A stretch of DNA of 64,000 nucleotides from Streptomyces sp. NBC_00094. Its GTDB lineage: Bacteria > Actinomycetota > Actinomycetes > Streptomycetales > Streptomycetaceae. The stretch's first letter is position 1, and every line of letters starts with the position of its first letter. The notes under the pieces are model-generated. The model had not been told where the DNA came from, made no database searches, and saw only the letters and a program-made list of their open reading frames with translations. Made by a program: the position numbers and the translations under genes. The stretch covers positions 3,787,501-3,851,500 of the forward strand of contig NZ_JAPEMB010000001.1 of the NCBI RefSeq assembly GCF_026343125.1, read 5' to 3'. This document shows positions 17,653 to 25,615 of this stretch, piece after piece.

Positions 17653-18303
17653 TCAGCTCAGGATGATCATCGAACCCTGCGCCAGGCTCCGGGTCGCCGC
17701 CGCGTGCAGCCCAAGCCACACGTGACGCTCCCGCGCGAAGGGGCTGTCGTCGTACGGAATCGGTCCTGCCGGCTCCTCCAGGGAGGTCGGCCGGTCCGGC
17801 GGCGCCGGGGGCGCCGGGGGGTTCATCGGGTCGATGCCGATCGAGGGCGCCACGTACTCGAGCTCCCGCAGCAGCCCGTACGAGGAGCCGAGCGGACCGC
17901 CTCCCTCCAGGAGCTCGTCGCTGGAGAGCGGCACCGGGAAGTCGACGGGCACGTACGCGCCCGCGTGGTCGTAGTGCCAGACCAGGTGCGACTGCTGGGC
18001 GGTCGCCTCGAACATCTCCAGGAGCTGCTCGTAGTCCCCGCCGAGCTCGCCGACCGGCTCGACCGGCAGCCCGCACATCTGGAGGAGGTACACACGGCGC
18101 AGGAAGTGCAGGGCCTCGTAGTCGAAGCCCGCGACCGGGGCGACGTCGCCGGCGAGCCCCGGCATGTACGCGTAGACGGGCACGGTGGGCAGGCCGGACG
18201 CGCTGAGCACGGCGTCGTAGGCCGCTATCTCCTCGGCGAAGGGATTGTCGGGGCTGTGACACAGCACGTCGACGAGGGGGACCAGCCACAGGTCACAGGC
18301 CAA
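17653..18303 (-). CDS. conserved hypothetical protein
   Basis: A 216-residue soluble protein with no domain that I recognise. It is rich in Pro and acidic residues, has no membrane helix or signal peptide, and contains aromatic-rich stretches (LVWHYDHAGAYVPVDF). The C-terminus ends with WLGLHAAATRSLAQGSMIIL. The start appears to be TTG 18303, which is uncertain. Good codon usage throughout and its size argue that it is real. It converges with the SLATT gene. Confidence 0.6.
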   Translation of the reverse strand: MACDLWLVPLVDVLCHSPDNPFAEEIAAYDAVLSASGLPTVPVYAYMPGLAGDVAPVAGFDYEALHFLRRVYLLQMCGLPVEPVGELGGDYEQLLEMFEATAQQSHLVWHYDHAGAYVPVDFPVPLSSDELLEGGGPLGSSYGLLRELEYVAPSIGIDPMNPPAPPAPPDRPTSLEEPAGPIPYDDSPFARERHVWLGLHAAATRSLAQGSMIILS

Positions 18304-18418
18304 GGGAGGCTCGCTCTCCGTCAGTTGCAGGGACGGCCAGGGTAGTCGGCACGGCCGACGACGCCCACCCGCTCAGGAACTGCCCCCGTATCCCCGGCCT
18401 CAATCCGAAGGGTTCCCT

Positions 18419-19198
18419 TCATCGCGCGCGGCCCTCCAGGCGGTCCGCCCACTCCAGCGAGTGCGTGTTGTACGCCCTGACGACCTCGACGGCCGCGTCC
18501 GCGTCGCCGCGCGTGACGGCGTCCACCAGCTCGATGTGTCCGCTCCACAGCCAGCCGAGCACGTCCCGCTCGGAGCGCAGGTAGGGCACGGAGAAGACCC
18601 AGGCCTGAACCCGGAGCTTGTGCAGGAAGTCGGCGATGTAGTCGTTGCCGGCGACCAGGCGCCCCAGCTCACGCCAGTAGCGGATGTCGTACCCGATGAG
18701 GATGTCCAGGTCCCCGGCGCGGGCGGCGCGGGCCGCGGCCTCGCCCCGGCGCCGTACGGAGACGAGCGCGACCCCGACGCCGAGGTCGGGTTCCGGCTCC
18801 CGTTCCGCGGCGGAGACGGCGGAGGCGGAGGAAGCGGCAGAGGAAGCGGAAGGGAAGACGCAAGAGGAAGAGGCGGGCGGGGGCAGGACGGCGGGCGCGT
18901 GGCGGCGGAAGAGGCCGTCGACGACGAGCATCCGGGCCTCGACCATCCGCCGGTAGTCGTCGACCGAGAACTCGTGGACGCGGAAACCGCGGTGCTGGTC
19001 GGAGTCGAGGAGCCCCTGCGCGCAGAGGTCGACGAGGGCTTCCCGTACGGGCGTCGCGGACACCCCGTACTGCTCCGCGATCTGCTTGACCGTGAACTCC
19101 TGCCCCGGCTGGAGACGGCCCGCGAGCACCTCGTCACGCAGCGCGTCCGCGATCTGCCGTCGCAGGGTGTTGCGGGTGACAGCTCCGCTCGCGGGCAT
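18419..19198 (-). CDS. GntR family transcriptional regulator (FadR/FCD type) with Ser-rich insertion
   Basis: A 259-residue regulator. The N-terminal winged helix (~12-78) includes FTVKQIAEQYGVSATPVREA, and an all-helical FCD ligand domain follows. Residues ~105-140 are an unusual Pro/Ser/Ala/Glu insertion, not part of the normal fold and coded by a purine-rich stretch. The ATG has GGAGGGGG eight bases upstream. It lies just after the aminotransferase gene on the same strand and may control it; its ligand might be that enzyme's amine substrate. Confidence 0.85.
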   Translation of the reverse strand: MPASGAVTRNTLRRQIADALRDEVLAGRLQPGQEFTVKQIAEQYGVSATPVREALVDLCAQGLLDSDQHRGFRVHEFSVDDYRRMVEARMLVVDGLFRRHAPAVLPPPASSSCVFPSASSAASSASAVSAAEREPEPDLGVGVALVSVRRRGEAAARAARAGDLDILIGYDIRYWRELGRLVAGNDYIADFLHKLRVQAWVFSVPYLRSERDVLGWLWSGHIELVDAVTRGDADAAVEVVRAYNTHSLEWADRLEGRAR

Positions 19199-19282
19199 GT
19201 GGTCGGCCCCCTCCGTCCGGCTTCGGACACCCTAGTCCAAACGGAGGGAACCTCCCCGAATTCGCCTTACGTCACGACTCGC

Positions 19283-20647
19283 TCACACGGTGTACTGGTC
19301 GGCCACGGACAGCGCCGCGTCCAGGGCCGCCAGGCCCTCCTTGGCCTCCGCGTCGGAGACGTTGCAGGCGGGGACGGCGTGCGTGCGGTTCATGTTGATG
19401 AAGGGCCACAGGCCGTTCTTCTTCGCCGCGGCGCCCAGGGCGGCCATCGGCGCGGCGGCCTCGCCGGCCGCGTTGTACGGGACGAGCGGCTCGCGCGTCT
19501 CGCGGTTCTTGACCAGCTCCAGCGCCCAGAAGACGCCCATGCCGCGCACGTCGCCGACCGACGGGTGGCGCTCGGCGAGCTCGCGCAGGCCGGGGCCGAG
19601 GACGGTCTCGCCGATGCGGGCGGCGTTCTCGACGACCTTCTCGTCCTCCATCACGTTGATGGTGGCGACGGCGGCGGCGCAGGCCAGCGGGTGACCGGAG
19701 TAGGTCAGACCGCCCGGGTACGGGCGCTTGTCGAAGGTCGCGGCGATCTCGGCGTTGATGGCGACGCCGCCGAGGGGCACGTAGCCGGAGTTCACGCCCT
19801 TGGCGAAGGTCATCAGGTCGGGCACGACGTCGAAGTGCTCGGCGGCGAACCACTTGCCCGTGCGGCCGAAGCCGGCCATGACCTCGTCGAGGATGAAGAC
19901 GATGCCGTACTTGTCGCAGATCTCGCGCACGCCGGCGAGGTAGCCGGGCGGCGGGGTCATGATGCCGGCGGTGCCGGGCACGGTCTCCAGGATGATCGCG
20001 GCGATGGTCGCGGGACCCTCGAAGGCGATCGTGTCCTCCAGGTGCTGCAGGGCACGCGCACCCTCCTCCGCCTCGGTGGTGGAGTAGAAGGGCGAGCGGT
20101 AGAGGAACGGCGCCCAGAAGTGCACGACACCGGCGGAGGCGGTGTCGGAGGGCCAGCGGCGCGGGTCACCGGTCAGGTTGATCGCGGTGGAGGTGGCGCC
20201 GTGGTACGAGCGGTAGGCGGAGAGCACCTTCGTACGGCCGGTGTGCAGCCGGGCCATGCGTACGGCGTTCTCGACGGCCTCGGCGCCGCCGTTGGTGAAG
20301 AAGATCTTGTCCAGGTCGCCCGGGGTGCGCTCGGCGATGAGGCGTGCGGCCTCGGAGCGGACGTCGATGGCGAAGGCGGGCGCGAAGGTGGTGAGCTTCC
20401 CGGCCTGCTCCTGGATCGCGGCGACGACCTTGGGGTGCTGGTAGCCGATGTTGGTGTAGACGAGACCGCTGGTGAAGTCGAGGTAGCGGTTTCCGTCGTA
20501 GTCCCAGAAGTACGAACCCTCGGCGCCGGCGACGGCGAGCGGGTCGATCAGACCCTGGGCGGACCAGGAGTGGAAGACGTGCGCGCGGTCGGCGGCCTTG
20601 ACGGCCGCGCCGGCCTGGGGATCGGGTGCGGCGACATGAGGGGTCAT
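19283..20647 (-). CDS. class III PLP-dependent aminotransferase
   Basis: A 454-residue fold-type I enzyme that moves the amino group of an omega-amine (such as GABA, beta-alanine or taurine) to a keto acid. The PLP region shows GGAEAVENAVRMAR (phosphate), FILDEVMAGFGRTGKWFA (ring aspartate) and the Schiff-base lysine in FAKGVNSGYVPLG. The open frame extends to 20836, but ATG 20647 (MTPHVAAPDPQ) matches the family N-terminus. The substrate cannot be told from sequence. The adjacent GntR regulator supports an amine-catabolism role. Confidence 0.88.
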   Translation of the reverse strand: MTPHVAAPDPQAGAAVKAADRAHVFHSWSAQGLIDPLAVAGAEGSYFWDYDGNRYLDFTSGLVYTNIGYQHPKVVAAIQEQAGKLTTFAPAFAIDVRSEAARLIAERTPGDLDKIFFTNGGAEAVENAVRMARLHTGRTKVLSAYRSYHGATSTAINLTGDPRRWPSDTASAGVVHFWAPFLYRSPFYSTTEAEEGARALQHLEDTIAFEGPATIAAIILETVPGTAGIMTPPPGYLAGVREICDKYGIVFILDEVMAGFGRTGKWFAAEHFDVVPDLMTFAKGVNSGYVPLGGVAINAEIAATFDKRPYPGGLTYSGHPLACAAAVATINVMEDEKVVENAARIGETVLGPGLRELAERHPSVGDVRGMGVFWALELVKNRETREPLVPYNAAGEAAAPMAALGAAAKKNGLWPFINMNRTHAVPACNVSDAEAKEGLAALDAALSVADQYTV

Positions 20648-20779
20648 GCGGTCGAGGGTAAGGAATCGCAGGTGGGGCGGGCCATGGCCATCTTGTCCAC
20701 CGAGACCGGGCCGGACGCGACACCTTGCTCTGTCCCGCTTTGAACCCGACCGGCGGCTCGGAGGAAGCCACATCCCAAT

Positions 20780-20814
20780 TGACAGCAAGCTGTCATCATG
20801 ACAGCCTTCTGTCA
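20780..20814. promoter_or_regulatory. tandem TGACAG-N4-CTGTCA operators
   Basis: Two perfect inverted repeats, TGACAGCAAGCTGTCA (20780-20795) and TGACAGCCTTCTGTCA (20799-20814), have centres 19 bp apart. The second ends on the A of the PfpI-like gene's ATG. Their proximity to a MarR gene in the same transcript suggests they are its operator. The spacing places them on nearly the same helix face. Confidence 0.8.
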
Positions 20815-21419
20815 TGGGAACCGAGACTGACACCAAGACCGTTCATCTCGCCGTCTACGACACCCTCGCCGACTGGGAGACGGGCCACGCCACCGCCTGG
20901 CTCGCCCGTGCCGGATACACGATCCGGACCGTCGGCCCGGTCGCGGGAGAGCCCGTCACGACGATCGCCGGGATCCGGATCGTCCCCGACCTCGCGCTCG
21001 CCGACCTCCGCGCCGAGGACAGCGCCCTGCTGATCCTTCCGGGCGCCGAGAAGTACGACGAGGGCGACGAGCTCGCCCCCTTCACGGCCAAGGCCCGTAC
21101 CTTCCTCGACGCCGGCGTGCCGGTCGCCGCGATCTGCGGCGCCACGGCGGGCCTCGCGAAGGAGGGCCTCCTCGACGACCGCCCGCACACGAGCGCCGTC
21201 TCCTTCTACCTGGCCGCCACCGGCTACAAGGGCGGTGAGCACTACGTCGACGCGGACGCCGTGACCGACGGGGACCTGATCACGGCGGGCCCGACGGAGC
21301 CCGTCGCGTTCGCCCGCGAGATCTTCGCCCGGCTGGGCGCGTACGAGGGCAAGCGGGACGCCTGGTACCGCCTCTTCCACGACTCGGACCCGGCGGCGTT
21401 CGTCGAGCTGAACTCGTGA
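20814..21419 (+). CDS. DJ-1/PfpI (type 1 glutamine amidotransferase-like) protein
   Basis: A 201-residue DJ-1/PfpI superfamily protein. The nucleophile elbow is AAICGATAGLA (Cys ~116), and the core sheet begins VHLAVYDTLADWE. Family members act as glyoxalases, amidases or stress proteins; which one is not visible. The ATG directly follows an operator half-site and there is no ribosome site, so the mRNA may be leaderless. Its stop overlaps the GTG of the MarR gene (GTGA), so the two form a coupled operon. Confidence 0.85.
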   Translation: MGTETDTKTVHLAVYDTLADWETGHATAWLARAGYTIRTVGPVAGEPVTTIAGIRIVPDLALADLRAEDSALLILPGAEKYDEGDELAPFTAKARTFLDAGVPVAAICGATAGLAKEGLLDDRPHTSAVSFYLAATGYKGGEHYVDADAVTDGDLITAGPTEPVAFAREIFARLGAYEGKRDAWYRLFHDSDPAAFVELNS

Positions 21420-21907
21420 GCGGCGACCCCGCGAGCCGCCGGCAGCAGCAGGACGCCCTGTCCCGTACGGCCCTGGGCGTCTTCCGCCTGAACGGCCAGT
21501 TCCTCGCCGTATCGGAGAAGCTGGCCGAGCCGGCGGGCCTGACTGCCGCCTGGTGGCAGGTCCTCGGCGCCGTCCTCCCCGAGCCGCTGCCGGTCGCCGG
21601 GATCGCCCGCGTCATGGGCATCACGCGCCAGAGCGTCCAGCGGATCGCGGACCTTCTCGTACGGGAGGGCCTGGCGGCGTACGAGGCGAACCCCGCCCAC
21701 CGACGCGCCAAGCTCCTCACCCCCACGGAGGCGGGCCGCGCGGCGATCGACCGCATCGAACCGGGCCACGCGGAACTGGCATCCCTGCTCATGCACGAGC
21801 TGGGCGGCCAGGAGGCCTTCGACGAGACGGTACGGGTACTGGAACGGCTCTCGGGCGCGCTGGAGGCGGTCAACGCGACCTACTCGGCCCCTGAGGCGGC
21901 CGACTAG
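21416..21907 (+). CDS. MarR family transcriptional regulator
   Basis: A 163-residue winged-helix regulator: dimer helices at both ends, recognition helix region IARVMGITRQSVQRIADLLV (~60-80) and the wing YEANPAHRRAKLLTPTEAG. It starts with GTG overlapping the previous stop. It is the likely owner of the tandem TGACAG operators before the PfpI-like gene, so the operon would be autoregulated. The inducer is unknown, possibly an electrophile or phenolic compound. Confidence 0.9.
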   Translation: MSGDPASRRQQQDALSRTALGVFRLNGQFLAVSEKLAEPAGLTAAWWQVLGAVLPEPLPVAGIARVMGITRQSVQRIADLLVREGLAAYEANPAHRRAKLLTPTEAGRAAIDRIEPGHAELASLLMHELGGQEAFDETVRVLERLSGALEAVNATYSAPEAAD

Positions 21908-21945
21908 GACCTGTCCGCCGAGCCGCTTCTCGCGCGCGCTTCGGT

Positions 21946-22344
21946 TCAGCGGCCGATCACGTCCACGGGGCAGCGGATGCCAGAGGCTCGGGCCAGACGT
22001 CCGTCCGCGGTGACCAGCGCACAGCCGTACGCCTCCGCCGCGGCGACGTAGGCGGCGTCGTAGGCGGTGAGGTTCCCTCGTAGCTCCCACATGCGGGGCA
22101 GCAGGACGCGCGACAGTGGAACGACGGGCTCCAGCTTCACGAGCGCGACGACGGCGTCCTCCGCGTGCTGCTTCGAAATCTTCCCGCCGAGCAGATTGCC
22201 CCGGATCACCGACAGCACCTCGATCGTCCAGTGCTCCGGCGCGATCCACCTGCTGTCGGCGGTGAGGGCTGCCCGGCAGCGGTCGCCGATGGCGCCTTCG
22301 TCGAGCAGTGAGAACGCGAAGACCGAGGCGTCGACGACGATCAC
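21946..22344 (-). CDS. VapC-type PIN-domain ribonuclease toxin
   Basis: A 132-residue PIN-domain protein. The acidic metal-binding residues are present: VVDASVFAFSLLD (Asp 5), E in WTIEVLSVIRG (~42), and D in LTAYDAAYVAAAE (~96), with the closing LVTADGRLARAS. Expected to cut RNA, often tRNA. Its GTG start overlaps the antitoxin stop by four bases, the usual toxin-antitoxin coupling. It converges with the MarR gene. Confidence 0.88.
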   Translation of the reverse strand: MIVVDASVFAFSLLDEGAIGDRCRAALTADSRWIAPEHWTIEVLSVIRGNLLGGKISKQHAEDAVVALVKLEPVVPLSRVLLPRMWELRGNLTAYDAAYVAAAEAYGCALVTADGRLARASGIRCPVDVIGR

Positions 22345-22607
22345 TCGTCGCCCTCAGGTACGCCAAGGGCCCCGTCGCGCTCCTCACGCCCGCCCCGCAG
22401 GGCGCCCAGCACATCGGCGGCGTCGAGCCGCACCCCGTACCGCCCTGCGGAGAATCCCTCAAGCACGGCCAGATTGTCCCGACGCCGCACTTCGTCGCTC
22501 AGCACGTCGAAGAGGTACGCCTGCAACGACTGGCCTCGCTCACCCGCTATGGCCGCGAGCCGGTCACGCATGTCCTCGGGCACGTCACGAATCTGCAGTG
22601 CAACCAT
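22341..22607 (-). CDS. VapB/FitA-type ribbon-helix-helix antitoxin
   Basis: An 88-residue protein. The N-terminal ribbon-helix-helix (VALQIRDVPEDMRDRLAAIA, then SLQAYLFDVLSDEV) should bind DNA, and the acidic C-terminus would block the toxin. The ATG at 22607 was chosen because RHH proteins begin directly with the beta strand; ATGs at 22616 and 22640 are also in frame. The start codon lies inside a large inverted repeat, so the protein probably represses its own translation start region. Confidence 0.85.
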   Translation of the reverse strand: MVALQIRDVPEDMRDRLAAIAGERGQSLQAYLFDVLSDEVRRRDNLAVLEGFSAGRYGVRLDAADVLGALRGGREERDGALGVPEGDE

Positions 22608-22639
22608 GCACACCATGGTTGCATGCACATCTGCATGCA
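22599..22639. promoter_or_regulatory. inverted-repeat operator of the vapBC-type operon
   Basis: TGCAACCATG (22599-22608) and CATGGTTGCA (22614-22623) are perfect 10-bp arms around a 5-base centre. Two palindromic TGCATGCA units follow at 22620-22627 and 22632-22639. The antitoxin ATG (22605-22607) is in the first arm. This layout suits cooperative binding of RHH dimers. Confidence 0.75.
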
Positions 22640-22656
22640 CGCAATCGCCCGAACCG

Positions 22657-23070
22657 CTACGGGCCCGTCTTGCCCGTGAACGGGAAGAGGGGGTAGCCGT
22701 CCGTGCACGGACCCCCGGGCGGGTCGTACGGCCACTCCATCCCGACCCGGTACAGCACGGTCAGCGCGATGGCCGCCGCGAGCGGCGCGAGCCACATGAC
22801 CGCCCGCCCGCCCCGGAAGGGCCGGCGCCGCAGTGCGAAGGGGAGCAGGGACAGCAGCAGAGTCATGCAGACCCAGATGAGCAGCATCAACGCGTTCAGC
22901 CCGATGTTGCTGCTCGCGTCGTTCCCGAGCGGGCAGCCCGCCCACGACCGCACGGTCCACGCGGTGCCGCCGTACGTGCCGAGGGCAGCGAGGGCGCCGG
23001 CCATCCAGTACCAGCCGCACCCCGGAGCGGAAACGGGCGGCGGCGCGCCTTTCGTCGTCGATCCGCGCAT
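22657..23070 (-). CDS. small multi-helix membrane protein
   Basis: A 137-residue protein with three or four hydrophobic segments (~20-40, ~58-80, ~88-107), a basic loop RRRPFRGGRA between them, and a short C-terminal tail with aromatic and Pro residues. No domain recognised. The ATG 23070 follows a clean N-terminus (MRGSTTKGAPP). It lies immediately upstream of the toxin-antitoxin operon on the same strand but is separated from it by the operator region. Confidence 0.7.
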   Translation of the reverse strand: MRGSTTKGAPPPVSAPGCGWYWMAGALAALGTYGGTAWTVRSWAGCPLGNDASSNIGLNALMLLIWVCMTLLLSLLPFALRRRPFRGGRAVMWLAPLAAAIALTVLYRVGMEWPYDPPGGPCTDGYPLFPFTGKTGP

Positions 23071-23097
23071 CCCCGTGCCCTCCCTGAAGACCGCCGA

Positions 23098-23940
23098 TCA
23101 GCGCCTGACGATCCGGTCGAGGACCTCGGCGAGGCGGGCCTTGAGCGCCGGGGCGTGGTGGAGGGGCTGCGGCTCGTCGTCGCGGGCTATCCGGACGCCT
23201 CGGTCCGCGAGAACGTACAACATGCGGAGCGTGCGCAGGCAGTTGGAGAGGTGCGCGGGGACGGGGACGCCGATGTCGTCCGCCCCGAAGTCGGCGGCGA
23301 CCACGTCGAGCCAGGCCGTCGCCTCGTGCTCGCTCAGGTCGGCGCGGGTGAGGATACGGGCGACCGCCCTCGCCAGCCGGTCGTCCTCCAGCTGGTCCCA
23401 CACGTGCGCGGTCGGCGCCGTCAGCCGCGCGGCGGCGAGCTCCAGCATCCGCACCGGGTCCACCTCGGCGTGGCGCCCGAACACGTCGAGAAGGTCCGCC
23501 CCGTGGGCGACCGCGTGGAGCCAGCCGAGCTTCTCGTCGTGGCCCCGCAGGTCCTCCTCCGCCGGGTACCAGCGCGCCAACGCGTCCACCCACTCCGACC
23601 TGAAGTCCCCCTTGCGCACGAGCATGGCGAGCACGAGCGGGGCGAAGGTGCGGGCCTGGATCTCCGGGTCGTCGAAGCGGGCCGCCATCTCGTCGCCGAG
23701 CGCGAGCCTCCGGGGCTCGTCGATCACCCCTCGCTCGATCCAGGTCGCGAGGACGGAGTAGGCCGCCCCGTCACGGATCCCCGGGTCGGGATCCGCGAGC
23801 GCGCGGGACAGCTCTCCTGTCAGTTCTTCCAGGTCACGGTCGGCGGGTATGGCGTAGTCGGCGGCTTCGATGCCGTTCCAGTCGGTCACAGCGGCACAAT
23901 AAGCGCATACCGCCGCCTCACGCCGAGAATAAAATTTCAC
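23098..23940 (-). CDS. DUF2785 domain protein
   Basis: A 280-residue all-helical protein with the DUF2785 pattern (DPDPGIRDGAAYSVLATWIE; WLHAVAHGADLL; an Arg-rich end). The function is unknown. Two starts are possible: GTG 23940, which overlaps the preceding stop (GTGA) and suggests coupling, and GTG 23889 (VTDWNGIEAAD), which fits the family N-terminus better. The longer form is given because of the overlap. Confidence 0.78.
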   Translation of the reverse strand: MKFYSRREAAVCAYCAAVTDWNGIEAADYAIPADRDLEELTGELSRALADPDPGIRDGAAYSVLATWIERGVIDEPRRLALGDEMAARFDDPEIQARTFAPLVLAMLVRKGDFRSEWVDALARWYPAEEDLRGHDEKLGWLHAVAHGADLLDVFGRHAEVDPVRMLELAAARLTAPTAHVWDQLEDDRLARAVARILTRADLSEHEATAWLDVVAADFGADDIGVPVPAHLSNCLRTLRMLYVLADRGVRIARDDEPQPLHHAPALKARLAEVLDRIVRR

Positions 23941-24464
23941 TGATCCCGAGCGGCCGTATGCGTGTCCGCGTACGCGTACGGGTCGGCGAACAGCTCGGTC
24001 ACGGCGCTCCGCAGGAGCAGCGTGTGCACGAACCTGTCAGGCCCGGCCGGCGGGAACCGCCACGCGAGCGGCCAGGTCCGTCCCGTCAACGCGGGCACGG
24101 GTACGTAACTCACACGAGCGGGCCCCGCGTTGAAGCGGGTCACCCCGCGCGGCCACGAGCGGTGCGCCGTCGACCCCGGCGGCACCAGGAAATAGACCCC
24201 CTGCCGGCCGTTCGCCTCGATGACGACGGGGCCGGGGTCGCCCCCGGTGAGTACCTCTATCCAGTCCGCGAGCCGTCGCCCCTCCTCACCGTCGACACGA
24301 ACGGCGTCGAATTGCACCCCTGCCTTGCGGAGTTGGAATCCGGAACTGGGAATCCAGTCCGCGTTTACTTCCCGATTCTCTGCATTCACGAGGTCATGTT
24401 CCCGCGCCGACGCTAGCGTTTTCCACGACTGCGGTGGGCGCGTCGGCAACCCCTTGACCTGCAC
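23937..24464 (-). CDS. hypothetical protein coupled to DUF2785 gene
   Basis: A roughly 175-residue soluble protein of unknown function. It contains an alternating hydrophobic stretch (VVIEANGRQGVYFLVPPGS) and a C-terminal Pro/Trp-rich part. No domain recognised. GTG 24464 has AAGGTG upstream; a TTG three bases before is also possible. The stop overlaps the start of the DUF2785 gene, so the two are likely made together. It diverges from the XRE-type regulator. Confidence 0.65.
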   Translation of the reverse strand: MQVKGLPTRPPQSWKTLASAREHDLVNAENREVNADWIPSSGFQLRKAGVQFDAVRVDGEEGRRLADWIEVLTGGDPGPVVIEANGRQGVYFLVPPGSTAHRSWPRGVTRFNAGPARVSYVPVPALTGRTWPLAWRFPPAGPDRFVHTLLLRSAVTELFADPYAYADTHTAARDQ

Positions 24465-24502
24465 CAACGCACCTTATGGGCAGTCGAATTCGGCGGGGAG
24501 CA

Positions 24503-24528
24503 GTTGAGACCGGTTGAGATCGGTTGAG
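24503..24528. promoter_or_regulatory. three helically phased GTTGAG repeats
   Basis: GTTGAG occurs at 24503, 24513 and 24523, exactly 10 bp apart, directly upstream of the XRE-type gene. The last copy is 17 bases before its ATG. A binding site for that regulator or another activator is plausible. Confidence 0.55.
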
Positions 24529-24545
24529 TTCGGATGGGGATCGCG

Positions 24546-25382
24546 ATGGCGCGAGAAGAGAACAAGGAATCGGTGGGACCTGCGGCGAGGATGGCCGCGA
24601 CGGTGGCGAAGAGAATGCGCGTGAAGAAGGGCCTGACGCAGGAACAGCTCGGCGCGCAGATGGGCTACACCGGCGCGGCCATCAGCGCGATGGAACGGCT
24701 GCTCCACCCGGTGAGCGACGAGATGCTGGTGCATCTCGAACGCGTCCTGGGCGGCGGGACGGGCATCTTCGAGGAGATGCGGGAGCTCGTACGGCTGGAG
24801 AAGCTGCCCGAACAGTTCCGTGGGTACGCGCCGATCGAGCAGAAGGCGGTGGCGCTGTGGCTGTACGCGAACCACGTGGTCCACGGGCTGTTTCAGACGG
24901 AGGCATATGCGCGGGCGTTGATTGCGGGCGGCTACCCGGATCCCACCCCGGAACGGGTCGAAGAGCTGGTGGTCGGCCGGATGGCGCGGAAGGCGCTGTT
25001 CGACCGGAAGCAGGTGTGCGAGATCGAGCTGGTCCTCGACGAGTCGGTGCTGCGGAGGCCGATCGGAGGCAAGGAGGTGATGGAAGAGCAGCTGGCGCAC
25101 CTGGCGGAGTGCGCGCGGAGGCGGAACGTGAACCTTCAGGTGCTGCCGCTGGATGCGGGTCTGGGAGGTGAGTACGCGGGCGCACGAGGCACCCTGGAGA
25201 TCGTCGAGACTCCGGCCCACGACCGCGTGACCTACCTGGAGATTCAGGGCGAGAGTCTGCTGATCACCGACCGGGCGAAGGTCAGTACGCACCTGCAGCG
25301 ATATGCGAGGATCCGGGCACAGGCCCTGGATCCGCGCAGGTCGCTGGGCGTCATCGAGGAGTTGGCGGGAGCACGGAGATGA
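24546..25382 (+). CDS. XRE-family regulator with DUF5753 (WhiJ-like)
   Basis: A 278-residue regulator: N-terminal helix-turn-helix (~15-70, KGLTQEQLGAQMGYTGAAIS) and a C-terminal DUF5753 domain (~95-270; YEL-like HGLFQTEAYARAL and RQNVNL-type NVNLQVLPLDAG). This architecture is greatly expanded in Streptomyces and works in pairs with DUF397 proteins; some pairs control development. ATG 24546 has GGGGA five bases upstream and was preferred over ATG 24534. Its stop overlaps the DUF397 ATG (ATGA). Confidence 0.9.
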   Translation: MAREENKESVGPAARMAATVAKRMRVKKGLTQEQLGAQMGYTGAAISAMERLLHPVSDEMLVHLERVLGGGTGIFEEMRELVRLEKLPEQFRGYAPIEQKAVALWLYANHVVHGLFQTEAYARALIAGGYPDPTPERVEELVVGRMARKALFDRKQVCEIELVLDESVLRRPIGGKEVMEEQLAHLAECARRRNVNLQVLPLDAGLGGEYAGARGTLEIVETPAHDRVTYLEIQGESLLITDRAKVSTHLQRYARIRAQALDPRRSLGVIEELAGARR

Positions 25383-25615
25383 ACGAGACCCTGCACTGGT
25401 TCAAGTCCAGCTACAGCGACGACGGAGGCGGCAGCTGCGTCGAGGTCGCCTTCGACTGGCACAAGTCCTCCTACAGCGACGGCGGCGGCGGCAACTGCGT
25501 AGAGGTCGCCACCTGCGCCCACGCCGTCCACCTCCGGGACTCGAAGGTCGGCGACGGGCCCACGTTCGTCGTGGAGCCCGCCGCCTGGACCGTGTTCGTT
25601 GCCTGGCAGGACTGA
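25379..25615 (+). CDS. DUF397 protein with internally duplicated motif
   Basis: A 78-residue DUF397 protein, the partner of the upstream XRE regulator. The signature WxKSSYSxxGGxxCVEVA appears twice, at residues ~7-24 and ~27-44, rather than once; the second copy continues into the standard VHLRDSK and FVVEPAAWTVFVA. The two halves differ at only a few positions, so the duplication is recent. The gene ends directly against the chitinase gene on the other strand. Confidence 0.9.
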   Translation: MNETLHWFKSSYSDDGGGSCVEVAFDWHKSSYSDGGGGNCVEVATCAHAVHLRDSKVGDGPTFVVEPAAWTVFVAWQD

